DNA of 64,000 nucleotides from Bradyrhizobium diazoefficiens (GTDB lineage Bacteria; Pseudomonadota; Alphaproteobacteria; Rhizobiales; Xanthobacteraceae): the NCBI RefSeq assembly GCF_018131015.1, contig NZ_JAFCJJ010000001.1, forward strand, positions 124,001 to 188,000, written 5' to 3'. The translations under genes were made by a program, and so were the position numbers. Of this stretch, positions 52,845 to 61,610 are shown one piece after another (within the stretch, counting starts at the first letter, position 1; each line of letters begins with the position of its first letter). The notes under the pieces are model-generated. The model ran no database searches. It saw nothing but the letters and a program-made list of their open reading frames with translations, and was not told where the DNA came from.

Positions 52845-54413
52845 ATGACCGCCATGCTGGAGATGCGCAACGTCAGCAAGAGCTTTGCCGGTGTGCAGGC
52901 GCTGCGCGACGTCAACTTCTCGGTCGAGGCCGGGCAGATCCACGCGCTGGTCGGCGAGAACGGCGCCGGCAAGTCAACGCTGATGAAGGTGCTGAGCGGG
53001 GTCTATCCGGCAGGCAGCTACGAGGGCACCATCGTCTTCGAGGGCGAGGAGCGGCGCTTTCGCGATATCAACGATTCCGAGGCGCTCGGGATCATCATCA
53101 TCCATCAGGAGCTGGCGCTGATCCCGCTGATGTCGATCGCGGAGAACATCTTCCTGTCACATCCGCCGTCAAAATTCGGCGTGATCGACCGCGACGAGGT
53201 CTACCGGCGTACCCGCGAGCTGCTGGCGCAGGTCGGCCTGAAGGAATCGCCGGACACGCTGATCACCGATCTCGGCGTCGGCAAGCAGCAGCTGGTCGAG
53301 ATCGCGAAGGCGCTCTCCAAGCGCGTCAGGATGCTGATCCTGGACGAGCCGACGGCGAGCCTCAACGAAGCCGACAGCGCCGCGCTGCTCGACCGGCTTA
53401 CGACCTTCCGCGCGCAGGGCATCGGCTCGATCCTGATCTCGCACAAGCTCAACGAGGTCGCCCGCGTCGCCGACCACATCACCGTGCTGCGTGATGGCCG
53501 CACCGTCGACAGCATCGACTGCCGAGCCGAGCCGATCCAGGAGGACCGCATCATCCGCAGCATGGTGAACCGCGATCTCGCCCATCGCTTTCCCGAGCGC
53601 AGCGCGACGATCGGCGAGCCCGTGCTCGAGGTCTCGAACTGGTCGGTCTATCACCCGATCCATCCCGAGCGGCAGGTGATCAAGAATGTCGATTTCAGCG
53701 TGAAGCGCGGCGAGGTCGTCGGCATTGCCGGGCTGATGGGCGCCGGCCGCACCGAGTTCGCCATGAGCCTGTTCGGCCGCTCCTGGGGCACCAGTATCAG
53801 CGGCCGTATCGTCCTTGAGGGCCATGAGATCGTGCTGCCGAGCGTCGCGGCCGCGATCGACGCAGGCCTTGCCTATGTCACCGAGGACCGCAAGCAGCTT
53901 GGCCTGATCCTGGCCGACGACGTCCGCAAGAACATCACGCTGGCAAGCCTCGACCAGGTCGCGCCCGGCCGGGTGATCGACGATATTGCCGAGCTCAAGG
54001 TCGCCAGCGACTACCGTAACCGGATGCGCATCCGCTGTTCCGATGTCTACCAGGAGACTGGCCAGCTCTCCGGCGGCAACCAGCAGAAGGTGGTGCTGTC
54101 GAAATGGTTGATGACGGACCCCAAGGTCCTGATCCTGGACGAGCCGACGCGGGGCATCGATGTCGGTGCCAAATACGAAATTTACTGTATCATCAACGAG
54201 CTGGCGGAGGCCGGCCGGGGTGTCGTGGTGATCTCCTCGGAGATGCCCGAGCTGCTCGGCATCTGCGACCGCATCTGCGTCATGAACGACGGCGCCTTCG
54301 TCGGGGAGTTCGCCGGCGCCGAGGCGACACAGGAAAAGATCATGCGCGCCATCATGCGCAACGAACGAAGCAATGGGAACGGCGCGGCAGAGGCCGTGAA
54401 GATGGGAGATTAG
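52845..54413 (+). CDS. gguA: Sugar ABC transporter ATPase (GguA-like)
   Basis: This is a 522-residue double ATPase. First domain: Walker A GENGAGKSTLMK (about 40-51), signature-like LGVGKQQLVEIAKAL, Walker B MLILDEPTASLNE. Second domain: degenerate Walker A GLMGAGRTEFAM, LSGGNQQKVVLSKWL, LILDEPTRGIDVG. It uses the ChvE-type receptor upstream and the permease six bases downstream. The pair corresponds to GguA-GguB of Agrobacterium (also called MmsA-MmsB or XylG-XylH in other annotations). Confidence 0.92.
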   Translation: MTAMLEMRNVSKSFAGVQALRDVNFSVEAGQIHALVGENGAGKSTLMKVLSGVYPAGSYEGTIVFEGEERRFRDINDSEALGIIIIHQELALIPLMSIAENIFLSHPPSKFGVIDRDEVYRRTRELLAQVGLKESPDTLITDLGVGKQQLVEIAKALSKRVRMLILDEPTASLNEADSAALLDRLTTFRAQGIGSILISHKLNEVARVADHITVLRDGRTVDSIDCRAEPIQEDRIIRSMVNRDLAHRFPERSATIGEPVLEVSNWSVYHPIHPERQVIKNVDFSVKRGEVVGIAGLMGAGRTEFAMSLFGRSWGTSISGRIVLEGHEIVLPSVAAAIDAGLAYVTEDRKQLGLILADDVRKNITLASLDQVAPGRVIDDIAELKVASDYRNRMRIRCSDVYQETGQLSGGNQQKVVLSKWLMTDPKVLILDEPTRGIDVGAKYEIYCIINELAEAGRGVVVISSEMPELLGICDRICVMNDGAFVGEFAGAEATQEKIMRAIMRNERSNGNGAAEAVKMGD

Positions 54414-54418
54414 CGGCC

Positions 54419-55609
54419 ATGACCGACAAGACGGTTTCGCTGCCAGAGGAGCGCCGGCACGGCAGCTTCATCAAGAACAACTTACGCAACTACGGCATGC
54501 TGATGTCGCTGGTCGCGATCATGCTGTTCTTCCAGGTCATGACCGGCGGCACGCTGCTGCAGCCGCTCAACCTCACCAACCTGGTGCTCCAGAACAGCTA
54601 CATCGTCATCATGGCGCTGGGCATGCTGCTCATCATCGTCACCGGCCACATCGATCTCTCGGTCGGCTCGGTCGCGGGCTTCATCGGGGCCGTGGCTGCG
54701 CTTCTCATGGTGACCTACAAGGTCGACTACACGCTGGCCTTCATCGCCTGCCTGCTGGTGGGCGCGGCCATCGGCGCGGCGCAGGGCTATTGGGTCGCCT
54801 ATTTCAAGATCCCGTCCTTCATCGTGACCCTGGCCGGCATGCTCGTGTTCAAGGGGCTGGCGCTTGCGGTGCTGCAGGGCCAGTCGCTCGGGCCGTTCCC
54901 GCCGACGTTCCAGAAGCTGTCGTCGGGTTTCATTCCGGAACTGCTGCCGGAGACAGGCACGCTGCATCCGACCTCGATGCTGATCGGCGCCGTGCTGGCA
55001 CTCGCGCTCGTCTATGCCAGCGCCAAGAGTCGCACGCGTGAAGTGTCGCACGGGATCGAGGTTGAGCCCTACGCGTTCTTCCTCGGCAAGAGCGTCGTGC
55101 TCGCCTGCGCGGTGCTCTATTTCACCTACCTGATCGCGACCTATCGCGGCCTGCCCAACGTGCTGGTGATCATGGCCGCGCTGATCGCGCTCTACGGCTT
55201 CGTCACCCGTCGCACCGTGATCGGCCGCCAGATCTATGCCGTCGGCGGCAATGCCAAGGCGGCAGGCCTGTCGGGCATCAAGACCGAGCGGCTGACCTTC
55301 CTCACCTTCGTCAACATGGGCGTGCTGGCCGCGCTGGCCGGCCTCGTCTTCGCCGCGCGGCTCAACACCGCAACCCCGAAGGCGGGCCTCGGCTTCGAGC
55401 TCGACGTCATCGCCGCCTGCTTCATCGGCGGTGCCTCGGCCTATGGCGGGGTGGGACGCGTCGGTGGCGCCGTGGTCGGCGCCATGATCATGGGCGTGAT
55501 GAACAACGGCATGTCGATCCTCGGCATCGGCATCGACTACCAGCAGGTCATCAAGGGGTTGGTGCTGCTCGGGGCCGTGTGCATCGACGTTTACAACCAG
55601 CGCCGCTAG
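54419..55609 (+). CDS. gguB: Sugar ABC transporter permease (GguB-like)
   Basis: This 396-residue membrane permease is longer than typical RbsC-like proteins, as GguB/XylH proteins are. Segments: MALGMLLIIVTGHIDLSVGS, FKIPSFIVTLAGMLVFKGLA, the cytoplasmic loop IYAVGGNAKAAGLSGIKTE that meets the ATPase, and a C-terminal ACFIGGASAYGGVGRVGGAV. It ends the operon and meets a small opposite-strand gene tail-to-tail at 55609/55610. Confidence 0.92.
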   Translation: MTDKTVSLPEERRHGSFIKNNLRNYGMLMSLVAIMLFFQVMTGGTLLQPLNLTNLVLQNSYIVIMALGMLLIIVTGHIDLSVGSVAGFIGAVAALLMVTYKVDYTLAFIACLLVGAAIGAAQGYWVAYFKIPSFIVTLAGMLVFKGLALAVLQGQSLGPFPPTFQKLSSGFIPELLPETGTLHPTSMLIGAVLALALVYASAKSRTREVSHGIEVEPYAFFLGKSVVLACAVLYFTYLIATYRGLPNVLVIMAALIALYGFVTRRTVIGRQIYAVGGNAKAAGLSGIKTERLTFLTFVNMGVLAALAGLVFAARLNTATPKAGLGFELDVIAACFIGGASAYGGVGRVGGAVVGAMIMGVMNNGMSILGIGIDYQQVIKGLVLLGAVCIDVYNQRR

Positions 55610-55777
55610 CTACGGCAGCGGTTGCTGTGTCGTGAACAGCACCACCGCGATCACGACGGAGAGGCTCACGGCCGATACGGTTGCCACCGTCGACAGCACG
55701 CCCATGCGCCTGAGCGCGATGGCGAAGGCGATGATGACGGGTGCTGCCGTCACCAATCCGAGTTGTGCATCGGTCAT
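55610..55777 (-). CDS. Possible small membrane protein
   Basis: This 55-residue frame starts at ATG 55777 (MTDAQLGLVTAAPVIIAFAI) and has two hydrophobic segments, the second being VATVSAVSLSVVIAVVLF. A longer start at 55900 is less likely and overlaps the norE regulatory box. The ribosome site is poor (GGAG is distant). It ends against the gguB stop. No family is recognised; it could be a chance frame. Confidence 0.4.
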   Translation of the reverse strand: MTDAQLGLVTAAPVIIAFAIALRRMGVLSTVATVSAVSLSVVIAVVLFTTQQPLP

Positions 55778-55886
55778 CTGATTGCTCGCTGCTCCGTAAA
55801 AGCCCTGGGGCCGAGGCATTTCGTACCGCGATCCGGCCGGCAGCACGTTGCGTCGGCGCAAACAGTCGCCCGCGCGGCCGCCCAGT

Positions 55887-55900
55887 TTGTCCGTCGACAA
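55887..55900 (+). promoter_or_regulatory. FNR/CRP-type box upstream of norE
   Basis: TTG-N8-CAA in an extended palindrome TTTGTCCGTCGACAAA (55886-55901), 55 bases before the norE start. NnrR- and FixK-type regulators bind such sites and turn on nor genes at low oxygen or in response to NO. Site and position fit; the regulator is not in the window. Confidence 0.65.
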
Positions 55901-55955
55901 ACTCGGAACAGGGCGTGTGAGCTAAGGCTGGCCGGTGTCCTGATCCGGAAAGCAG

Positions 55956-56531
55956 ATGTCGGCGGCTGATTGCGAACAACAGGGAACCGGTTGGGGAATT
56001 CTGGAAGATCTGCCTGGCGATCCCATGATCTGGGTGCTGATCTTCAGCGAACTCGCCGCCTTCGGTCTGTTTCTCGGGACCTTTGCAGTTGCCCGGGTGA
56101 TCCATCCGTCGGTGTTTGCGGCGGGGCAGGCGGCCCTCGATTCCAATCTGGCCGGACTGAATACCGTCGTGCTGGTAACCAGCGGCTGGGCGGCGGCCCG
56201 CGCTGCGAAGGCCGCGCGGGCCAGCGAGAAGCCGACGTCGCGGCGCTGGCTCGCCGCAGCCATGCTGCTCGGCGGCCTGTTTGTGGCGCTCAAGCTGGCC
56301 GAATATGCCGGAGAGGTCGGACAGGGAATCGGGCTCGAAACCAGCCCGTTCTTCACGCTCTATTTCCTCCTGACCGGCTTCCACCTCCTGCATGTCTGCC
56401 TCGGCATCGTGATTCTCGCCGTGGTCTGCCGCCGCGCCGAGGCGTCCGGCGTCGAGACCGGAACCGCGTTCTGGCACATGGTCGATCTGGTCTGGATCGT
56501 GATGTTCCCGATTCTCTATTTGGTGCGGTGA
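55956..56531 (+). CDS. norE: NorE-like cytochrome oxidase subunit III-type protein
   Basis: This 191-residue membrane protein of the haem-copper oxidase subunit III family has five helices: DPMIWVLIFSELAAFGLFLG, LAGLNTVVLVTSGWAAARAA, RWLAAAMLLGGLFVALKLAE, SPFFTLYFLLTGFHLLHVCL and FWHMVDLVWIVMFPILYLV. NorE lies next to nor genes in denitrifiers and supports full NO reductase activity. It is followed by norF two bases after its stop. A TTG-N8-CAA box lies upstream. Confidence 0.92.
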   Translation: MSAADCEQQGTGWGILEDLPGDPMIWVLIFSELAAFGLFLGTFAVARVIHPSVFAAGQAALDSNLAGLNTVVLVTSGWAAARAAKAARASEKPTSRRWLAAAMLLGGLFVALKLAEYAGEVGQGIGLETSPFFTLYFLLTGFHLLHVCLGIVILAVVCRRAEASGVETGTAFWHMVDLVWIVMFPILYLVR

Positions 56532-56533
56532 CG

Positions 56534-56794
56534 ATGCCGGATCGTCTCGACATCACCTGGATCGTGCTGATCGCCCTAGCGCTCGCGACCATCGTGCTGC
56601 CGCCGCTGGTGCCGCGAGCGCTGCCCGGCAACGCCGTGCTGCTCGCCCTCGCAGCCATCAAGGGACGCCGGATTGCGCTCGACTTCATGGACCTGAGGGC
56701 CGTGCCTGCCCTCTGGCGCGGGCTCGTGAGCGCCTGGATCGTCGTCGTGGTGCTGTTTGCCTGGCTCGCCTCCGCCGCCGTGACGCTGATCTGA
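56534..56794 (+). CDS. norF: NorF-like small membrane protein
   Basis: This is an 86-residue protein with two or three hydrophobic segments (ITWIVLIALALATIVLPPLV, ALPGNAVLLALAAIKGRRIA, LVSAWIVVVVLFAWLASAAV). Size, topology and position after norE match NorF, a minor membrane protein of the NO reductase cluster. The fragment KGRRIALDFMDLRAVPALWRG contains the conserved hydrophilic loop. Function is accessory and poorly understood. Confidence 0.87.
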   Translation: MPDRLDITWIVLIALALATIVLPPLVPRALPGNAVLLALAAIKGRRIALDFMDLRAVPALWRGLVSAWIVVVVLFAWLASAAVTLI

Positions 56795-56802
56795 CGCGCT
56801 CA

Positions 56803-56816
56803 TTGCGCCCTGACAA
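56803..56816 (+). promoter_or_regulatory. FNR/CRP-type box upstream of norC
   Basis: TTGCGCCCTGACAA is TTG-N8-CAA, with its centre 81 bases before the norC start. If it works at -41.5, transcription would begin near 56851, and AATAAA at 56839-56844 is in the right place for the -10. One arm is weak, so it is an imperfect NnrR/FixK-type site. Confidence 0.6.
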
Positions 56817-56890
56817 AGAACGGATCGGACGCATCGGCAATAAATGACAGCATCGCATGTCTCGACTGCAATCAACGGAAAGGATTGGCA

Positions 56891-57343
56891 ATGGCTGAAC
56901 GCCTGACCAAGTCGGCCGCTCGAAACGTCTTCTACGGCGGCTCGGCCTTTTTCTTCGCCATCTTCATCGGGCTGACGGCGCACAGCCACTACTACATGGC
57001 CACGACCTCGACGGACGCGACGATGCTGACGTCGTCGGTCGCGCGCGGCAAGCATGTCTGGGAGAAGCACTCCTGCATCAACTGCCACACGCTGCTGGGC
57101 GAGGGCGCCTATTTCGCGCCCGAGGTCGGCAATGTCTGGGATCGCTGGGGCGGCAACGAGGACCCGGCCAGTGCCCGCGAGACGCTGAAGGCGTGGATGC
57201 AGTCGCAGCCCTCGGGCGCGCCGGGCCGGCGACAGATGCCGCAGTTCAACCTCAGCGACGAGGAACTCAACGATCTCGCCGACTTCCTGCAATGGACCAG
57301 CAAGATCAAGCGCCAGGAATGGCCGCCGAACAAGGCCGGTTGA
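56891..57343 (+). CDS. norC: Nitric oxide reductase cytochrome c subunit
   Basis: This 150-residue membrane-anchored cytochrome c passes electrons to NorB. An N-terminal helix (NVFYGGSAFFFAIFIGLTAH) anchors it, and the haem site is CINCH (residues 62-66) with the axial methionine in GRRQMPQF. The segment LLGEGAYFAPEVGNVWDRWG is typical for NorC. The ATG at 56891 is better placed after AAAGGA than an in-frame TTG at 56885. It is followed by norB, forming the catalytic cNor complex. Confidence 0.97.
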   Translation: MAERLTKSAARNVFYGGSAFFFAIFIGLTAHSHYYMATTSTDATMLTSSVARGKHVWEKHSCINCHTLLGEGAYFAPEVGNVWDRWGGNEDPASARETLKAWMQSQPSGAPGRRQMPQFNLSDEELNDLADFLQWTSKIKRQEWPPNKAG

Positions 57344-57382
57344 GCACGCTGCTTTCCTCTTTCAAGACAGAGAGAATCCGAG

Positions 57383-58732
57383 ATGAAATACCAAACCCAG
57401 AAAGTCGCGATGCTGTATTTCTACGGCGCGCTGACCCTGTTCCTGGCCCAGGTCCTCTTCGGCCTCCTCGCCGGGACCATCTACGTCCTGCCCAACACGC
57501 TGTCGGTATTGCTGCCGTTCAACGTGGTCAGGATGATCCACACCAACGCGCTGATCGTGTGGTCGCTGATCGGTTTCATGGGCGCGACCTACTTCCTGCT
57601 GCCGGAAGAGACCGAGACCGAGCTGTACAGCCCGCTGCTCGCAAAAATCCAGTTCTGGATGTTCTTCGGCGCGGCAGGCGTCGCCGTGGTCGGCTATCTC
57701 TTCCACTACCACGAGGGCCGCGAATTCCTCGAACAGCCCTTCATCATCAAGGTCGGCATCGTCGTCGTCTGCCTGATGTTCCTGTTCAACGTGACCATGA
57801 CGGCGCTCAAGGGCCGCAAGACCACGGTGACCAACATCCTGCTGTTCGGCCTGTGGGGCGTCGCGATCTTCTTCCTGTTCGCCTTCTACAACCCGGTCAA
57901 CCTGGCGGTCGACAAGATGTACTGGTGGTACGTCGTCCATCTCTGGGTCGAGGGCGTCTGGGAGCTGATCATGGCCTCCGTGCTCGCCTACCTCATGATC
58001 AAGCTCAACGGCATCGACCGCGAGGTGGTGGAGAAGTGGCTCTACGTTATCATCGGCCTCGCGCTGTTCTCCGGGATTCTCGGCACCGGCCATCACTTCT
58101 ACTGGATCGGCGCGCCGGGCTACTGGCAGTGGATCGGCTCGCTGTTCTCCACGCTTGAGGTCGCGCCGTTCTTCACCATGGTGATCTTCACGGTGCAGAT
58201 GACCTGGAAGGCCGGCCGCAAGCATCCGAACCGGGCCGCCCTGCTGTGGTCGGTCGGTTGCTCGGTGATGGCGTTCCTCGGCGCCGGCGTCTGGGGCTTC
58301 CTGCACACGCTGTCTTCGGTGAACTACTACACCCACGGCACCCAGGTCACCGCCGCGCATGGCCATCTCGCCTTCTTCGGCGCCTATGTGATGCTGAACC
58401 TGTCGGTGATGGCCTACGCGATCCCGCAGATCAAGGGACGTGCGCCCTATAACCAGTGGCTCTCGATGACGAGCTTCTGGATCATGTGCACGGCCATGAT
58501 GGTGATGACCTTCGCGCTGACTTTCGCCGGCGTGGTCCAGGTCCACCTGCAGCGCGTGCTCGGCCAGGGCTACATGGACGTCCAGGACCAGCTCGCGATG
58601 TTCTACTGGGTCCGGCTCGGCTCCGGCGTGTTCGTCGTGATCTCCGCGCTGATGTTCGTCTGGGCCGTGCTGGTGCCGGGCAGGGAGAAGCAGGTCGCCG
58701 TCCAGGGCGGCGCATTGCAACCGGCCGAATGA
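57383..58732 (+). CDS. norB: Nitric oxide reductase catalytic subunit
   Basis: This 449-residue integral membrane protein with twelve helices belongs to the haem-copper oxidase superfamily. It reduces two NO to N2O at a haem b3/FeB centre. Conserved histidines for haem b, b3 and FeB are seen in MIHTNALIVWS, YYWWYVVHLWVEGVWEL-like sequence, TGHHFYWIG and THGTQVTAAHGHLAFFG. The glutamates of the active-site region (HLWVEGVWE) are present. Length is normal for the short cNorB type. It follows norC (gap 39 bases) and precedes norQD with a hairpin between. Confidence 0.97.
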   Translation: MKYQTQKVAMLYFYGALTLFLAQVLFGLLAGTIYVLPNTLSVLLPFNVVRMIHTNALIVWSLIGFMGATYFLLPEETETELYSPLLAKIQFWMFFGAAGVAVVGYLFHYHEGREFLEQPFIIKVGIVVVCLMFLFNVTMTALKGRKTTVTNILLFGLWGVAIFFLFAFYNPVNLAVDKMYWWYVVHLWVEGVWELIMASVLAYLMIKLNGIDREVVEKWLYVIIGLALFSGILGTGHHFYWIGAPGYWQWIGSLFSTLEVAPFFTMVIFTVQMTWKAGRKHPNRAALLWSVGCSVMAFLGAGVWGFLHTLSSVNYYTHGTQVTAAHGHLAFFGAYVMLNLSVMAYAIPQIKGRAPYNQWLSMTSFWIMCTAMMVMTFALTFAGVVQVHLQRVLGQGYMDVQDQLAMFYWVRLGSGVFVVISALMFVWAVLVPGREKQVAVQGGALQPAE

Positions 58733-58739
58733 GAACGAG

Positions 58740-58765
58740 GGCGGCCGCGAACAGTCGCGGCCGCC
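58740..58765 (+). promoter_or_regulatory. Hairpin between norB and norQ
   Basis: Perfect 11-base arms (GGCGGCCGCGA / TCGCGGCCGCC) surround ACAG, eight bases after the norB stop. A T/C-rich stretch follows but no T-run. It may lower expression of norQD relative to norCB or stabilise the norCB message. Confidence 0.65.
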
Positions 58766-58793
58766 TCTCTTAGAGGACTTCCGGAGAAGGACC

Positions 58794-59606
58794 ATGCAAG
58801 CAGCACTTCACGCCCTGGCCGCGCCCGCGCCCGAGCTACCGTCCTATGTCGCAAGCGGCAACGAATGCGCGCTGTTCGAGCATGCCTGGCGGCATCAGCT
58901 TCCGGTTCTGCTGAAGGGGCCGACCGGCTGCGGCAAGACGCGCTTCGTCGCGCACATGGCGGCACGGCTGGGATTGCCGCTCCACACCGTCGCCTGCCAT
59001 GATGATCTCACCGCGGCCGATCTCACCGGCCGCTATCTGCTCAGGGGCGGCGACACCGTGTGGACTGACGGTCCGCTGACGCGCGCGGTACGCGAAGGCG
59101 GCATCTGCTATCTCGACGAGGTGGTGGAGGCGCGCAAGGACGTCACCGTGGTGCTGCATCCGCTGACCGACGACCGCCGCATCCTGCCGCTGGAGCGCAC
59201 CGGCGAGGAGCTCGCCGCGCCCAAGAGCTTCATGCTCGTGGTCTCCTACAATCCCGGTTACCAGACGCTGCTGAAGGCGTTGAAGCCGTCGACGCGCCAG
59301 CGCTTCGTCGCCATCGAGTTCGGCTTCCTGCCGCCCGAACAGGAGATTGCGGTGGTCTCGGCCGAAAGCGGGCTCGCGCCCGATTATGTGCGGCCGCTGG
59401 TCCTTCTCGCCGGCCGTCTGCGGGCGCTGAAGGGCCATGATCTGGAGGAGGGCGTCTCGACCCGTCTCGTCGTCTACTGCGCCACCCTGATTGCGGCCGG
59501 AGCCTCGATTGCCGATGCCGTGCTCGCCGGCATGATCGAGCCGCTGACCGATGACGCCGACGTCAAGGCCGCGTTGCTGGACGTCGCGCGTGCCGTAATT
59601 TCTTGA
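58794..59606 (+). CDS. norQ: NorQ, MoxR-type AAA+ ATPase
   Basis: This 270-residue AAA+ ATPase has Walker A GPTGCGKT (42-49), Walker B GGICYLDEVVEARKD, and sensor regions in LVVSYNPGYQTLLKALKPST. NorQ works with NorD to insert the non-haem iron into NorB. The start follows GGAGAAGGA. It is 10 bases from norD. The pair is typical of complete denitrification clusters. Confidence 0.95.
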   Translation: MQAALHALAAPAPELPSYVASGNECALFEHAWRHQLPVLLKGPTGCGKTRFVAHMAARLGLPLHTVACHDDLTAADLTGRYLLRGGDTVWTDGPLTRAVREGGICYLDEVVEARKDVTVVLHPLTDDRRILPLERTGEELAAPKSFMLVVSYNPGYQTLLKALKPSTRQRFVAIEFGFLPPEQEIAVVSAESGLAPDYVRPLVLLAGRLRALKGHDLEEGVSTRLVVYCATLIAAGASIADAVLAGMIEPLTDDADVKAALLDVARAVIS

Positions 59607-59616
59607 GGGCAGTCAA

Positions 59617-61536
59617 ATGCTCGATTTCCTCGAGCTTGAAGAAACGGTCGGCCGTGCCTGGCATCGCCTGGTCGGCGGCACCGCGAGCTATCCGGTACAT
59701 GCCGAACACGCGGTGTCGCTCACTGAGGTCCGCAACCGGATCGCGATCATGTTTCGCGCGCTCGGTGGCGAGACCGGCGTGCAGGTCGCGAGCGCCCGCG
59801 CCCGGCGAACCGGGCACCGGCTCGGATGGCGCCAGCGCATCGGGCTCGGCGACGAGCGCGTCGAACAGCCCGGGCGGGATGCCGCGACCATCTTCCTGCC
59901 GGACAGCATCGCGATCTTCGCCGATCGCGAGCTCAACGCGTCGCTCTACAAGTGGCTTGCCGCGTGGTTCGCGTTCGCGCCGACTGAAGCGATCGCGGAA
60001 ACGGATCCGTTGCGGCGCGATCTGCTCACGCTGCGGCGGGCCAGCGAGATCGCGGTCCTCGTGCTGACGGAATGCCCCGGCCTCGTCCAAGACTATGAAC
60101 GGCTGGCGGCGGCAACTGCGGTGGCGCGGCCGAACCGCCCCTTGCCACGCATCGAACAGGACATGGAGCAGATCGTGCTGGCGCTGCTCGGCGCCGATGC
60201 GCCGCCCGCAGGCAGGCTGTGGCCGGCCATGATGGGCACAAGTCCGCTGCCGGACAAGGCGCCGCCGGGATATCAGTCGATCCTGCCCTGTCCGCTCTGG
60301 GGCGATTGTTGGGCACGCGAGCTCTCGCCTGCGCATGCGGGCGACGACGAGTGCGCGCCCAGTGCGGCGCCCGCGCCATCGGACGATCGCAAGCGTTTCG
60401 CCGTCCGCGAGCGCGAGGATGGTGCCAACCGCCGCGATCCTTTCGTGCTCAATCGCTTCGAAAAGATCCTGGCGATGGCCGAGATGGTCAATGTCGACCG
60501 TCCCTCGGACGACAGCGACGACGAGGACGCGCAGAAGGCGGCTGACGATCTCGAGGAGATCACGCTCAGCCGCCGCAGCGGCAAGCCCGCGAGCCGGCTC
60601 AAATTCGATCTCGACCTGCCGCCGGAAGCCCTCGATGCGTCGCGGTTGAATGCGGACCTGACCTATCCGGAATGGGATTATCGCAGCAGCTCGTATCTGC
60701 CCGATCATTGCCGCGTGCTCGCTGGCCCGGCCTCCGAGACCGGCGAGAGCTGGACGCCGGACGAGGCCATGCGCCGGCACATCCGTCAGGTGCGCCGCCG
60801 TTTCGAAATCCTGCGGCCGCGCCACGAATTGCTGCGCGCCCAGGCCGACGGTCACGACCTCGACCTCGACGCGCTGGTGCGCGCGCGGTGTGATCTGCGC
60901 GCCGGCGGCAACGGCGCGGGTCTCGATCGCGTCCACATGGCGATGCGGCCACAGGGCCATGACCTGGCCGTGAGCCTGCTGGTCGACGTCTCGCTGTCGA
61001 CGGACGCCTGGGTTGACGGCTATCGGGTGCTCGATGTCGAGAAGGAGGCGCTGCTCGTGCTTGCCCACGGGCTGTCCGCCTGCGGCGATCACCACAGCAT
61101 CCTGACATTCACCTCGCGCCGGCGTTCCTGGGTGCGGCTCGAGACCGTCAAGGCATTCGGCGAGCCGATGAGCGGGGCGGTGGAGCGCCGCATCGGCGCG
61201 CTGAAGCCGGGCTACTACACGCGGATCGGTGCGGCGGTGCGCCACGCCTCGGCCGAGCTCGCGCGCCAGCCGCAGCGCAAGAAGCTGCTCCTCGTCCTCA
61301 CCGACGGCAAGCCGAACGATGTCGATCACTATGAAGGGCGCTTTGCGGTCGAGGACACCCGCAAATCCGTCCAGGAGGCGCGGCGGCTCGGCATCGCGGT
61401 TTTCGGCGTGACGGTCGATGCGACGGCGCAATCCTACTTTCCGACGCTGTTCGGGAGCAGCGGCTACGCCATCGTCGGCAATATCCGTCGCTTGCCCGCG
61501 GCGTTGCCGGCGATTTACCGGCAGGTCGCCCATTGA
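59617..61536 (+). CDS. norD: NorD, von Willebrand factor A-domain protein
   Basis: This 639-residue protein has a long N-terminal region and a C-terminal VWA domain with the metal-ion-dependent adhesion site DVSLS (from D457) and the later TDGKPNDVDHYEGRFAVED. A stretch of acidic repeats (DDSDDEDAQKAADD) precedes the VWA. NorD is required with NorQ to activate NO reductase. It is the last gene of the cluster. The start is 10 bases after norQ. Confidence 0.94.
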   Translation: MLDFLELEETVGRAWHRLVGGTASYPVHAEHAVSLTEVRNRIAIMFRALGGETGVQVASARARRTGHRLGWRQRIGLGDERVEQPGRDAATIFLPDSIAIFADRELNASLYKWLAAWFAFAPTEAIAETDPLRRDLLTLRRASEIAVLVLTECPGLVQDYERLAAATAVARPNRPLPRIEQDMEQIVLALLGADAPPAGRLWPAMMGTSPLPDKAPPGYQSILPCPLWGDCWARELSPAHAGDDECAPSAAPAPSDDRKRFAVREREDGANRRDPFVLNRFEKILAMAEMVNVDRPSDDSDDEDAQKAADDLEEITLSRRSGKPASRLKFDLDLPPEALDASRLNADLTYPEWDYRSSSYLPDHCRVLAGPASETGESWTPDEAMRRHIRQVRRRFEILRPRHELLRAQADGHDLDLDALVRARCDLRAGGNGAGLDRVHMAMRPQGHDLAVSLLVDVSLSTDAWVDGYRVLDVEKEALLVLAHGLSACGDHHSILTFTSRRRSWVRLETVKAFGEPMSGAVERRIGALKPGYYTRIGAAVRHASAELARQPQRKKLLLVLTDGKPNDVDHYEGRFAVEDTRKSVQEARRLGIAVFGVTVDATAQSYFPTLFGSSGYAIVGNIRRLPAALPAIYRQVAH

Positions 61537-61610
61537 ACGACCAAAATCGGGCGGCGGCCCTTGTCGGCTGAACTATTGCTCATAAAGTGGGTATATGATC
61601 GAATGGCCGG

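Noticed and set aside
55778..55900. N-terminal extension (to 55900) of the small minus-strand frame
   Set aside because: It overlaps the norE regulatory box and has no hydrophobic or conserved character.
59563..61533. A 656-codon minus-strand frame opposite norD
   Set aside because: It is an antisense shadow; norD on the plus strand has the VWA motif and operon context.
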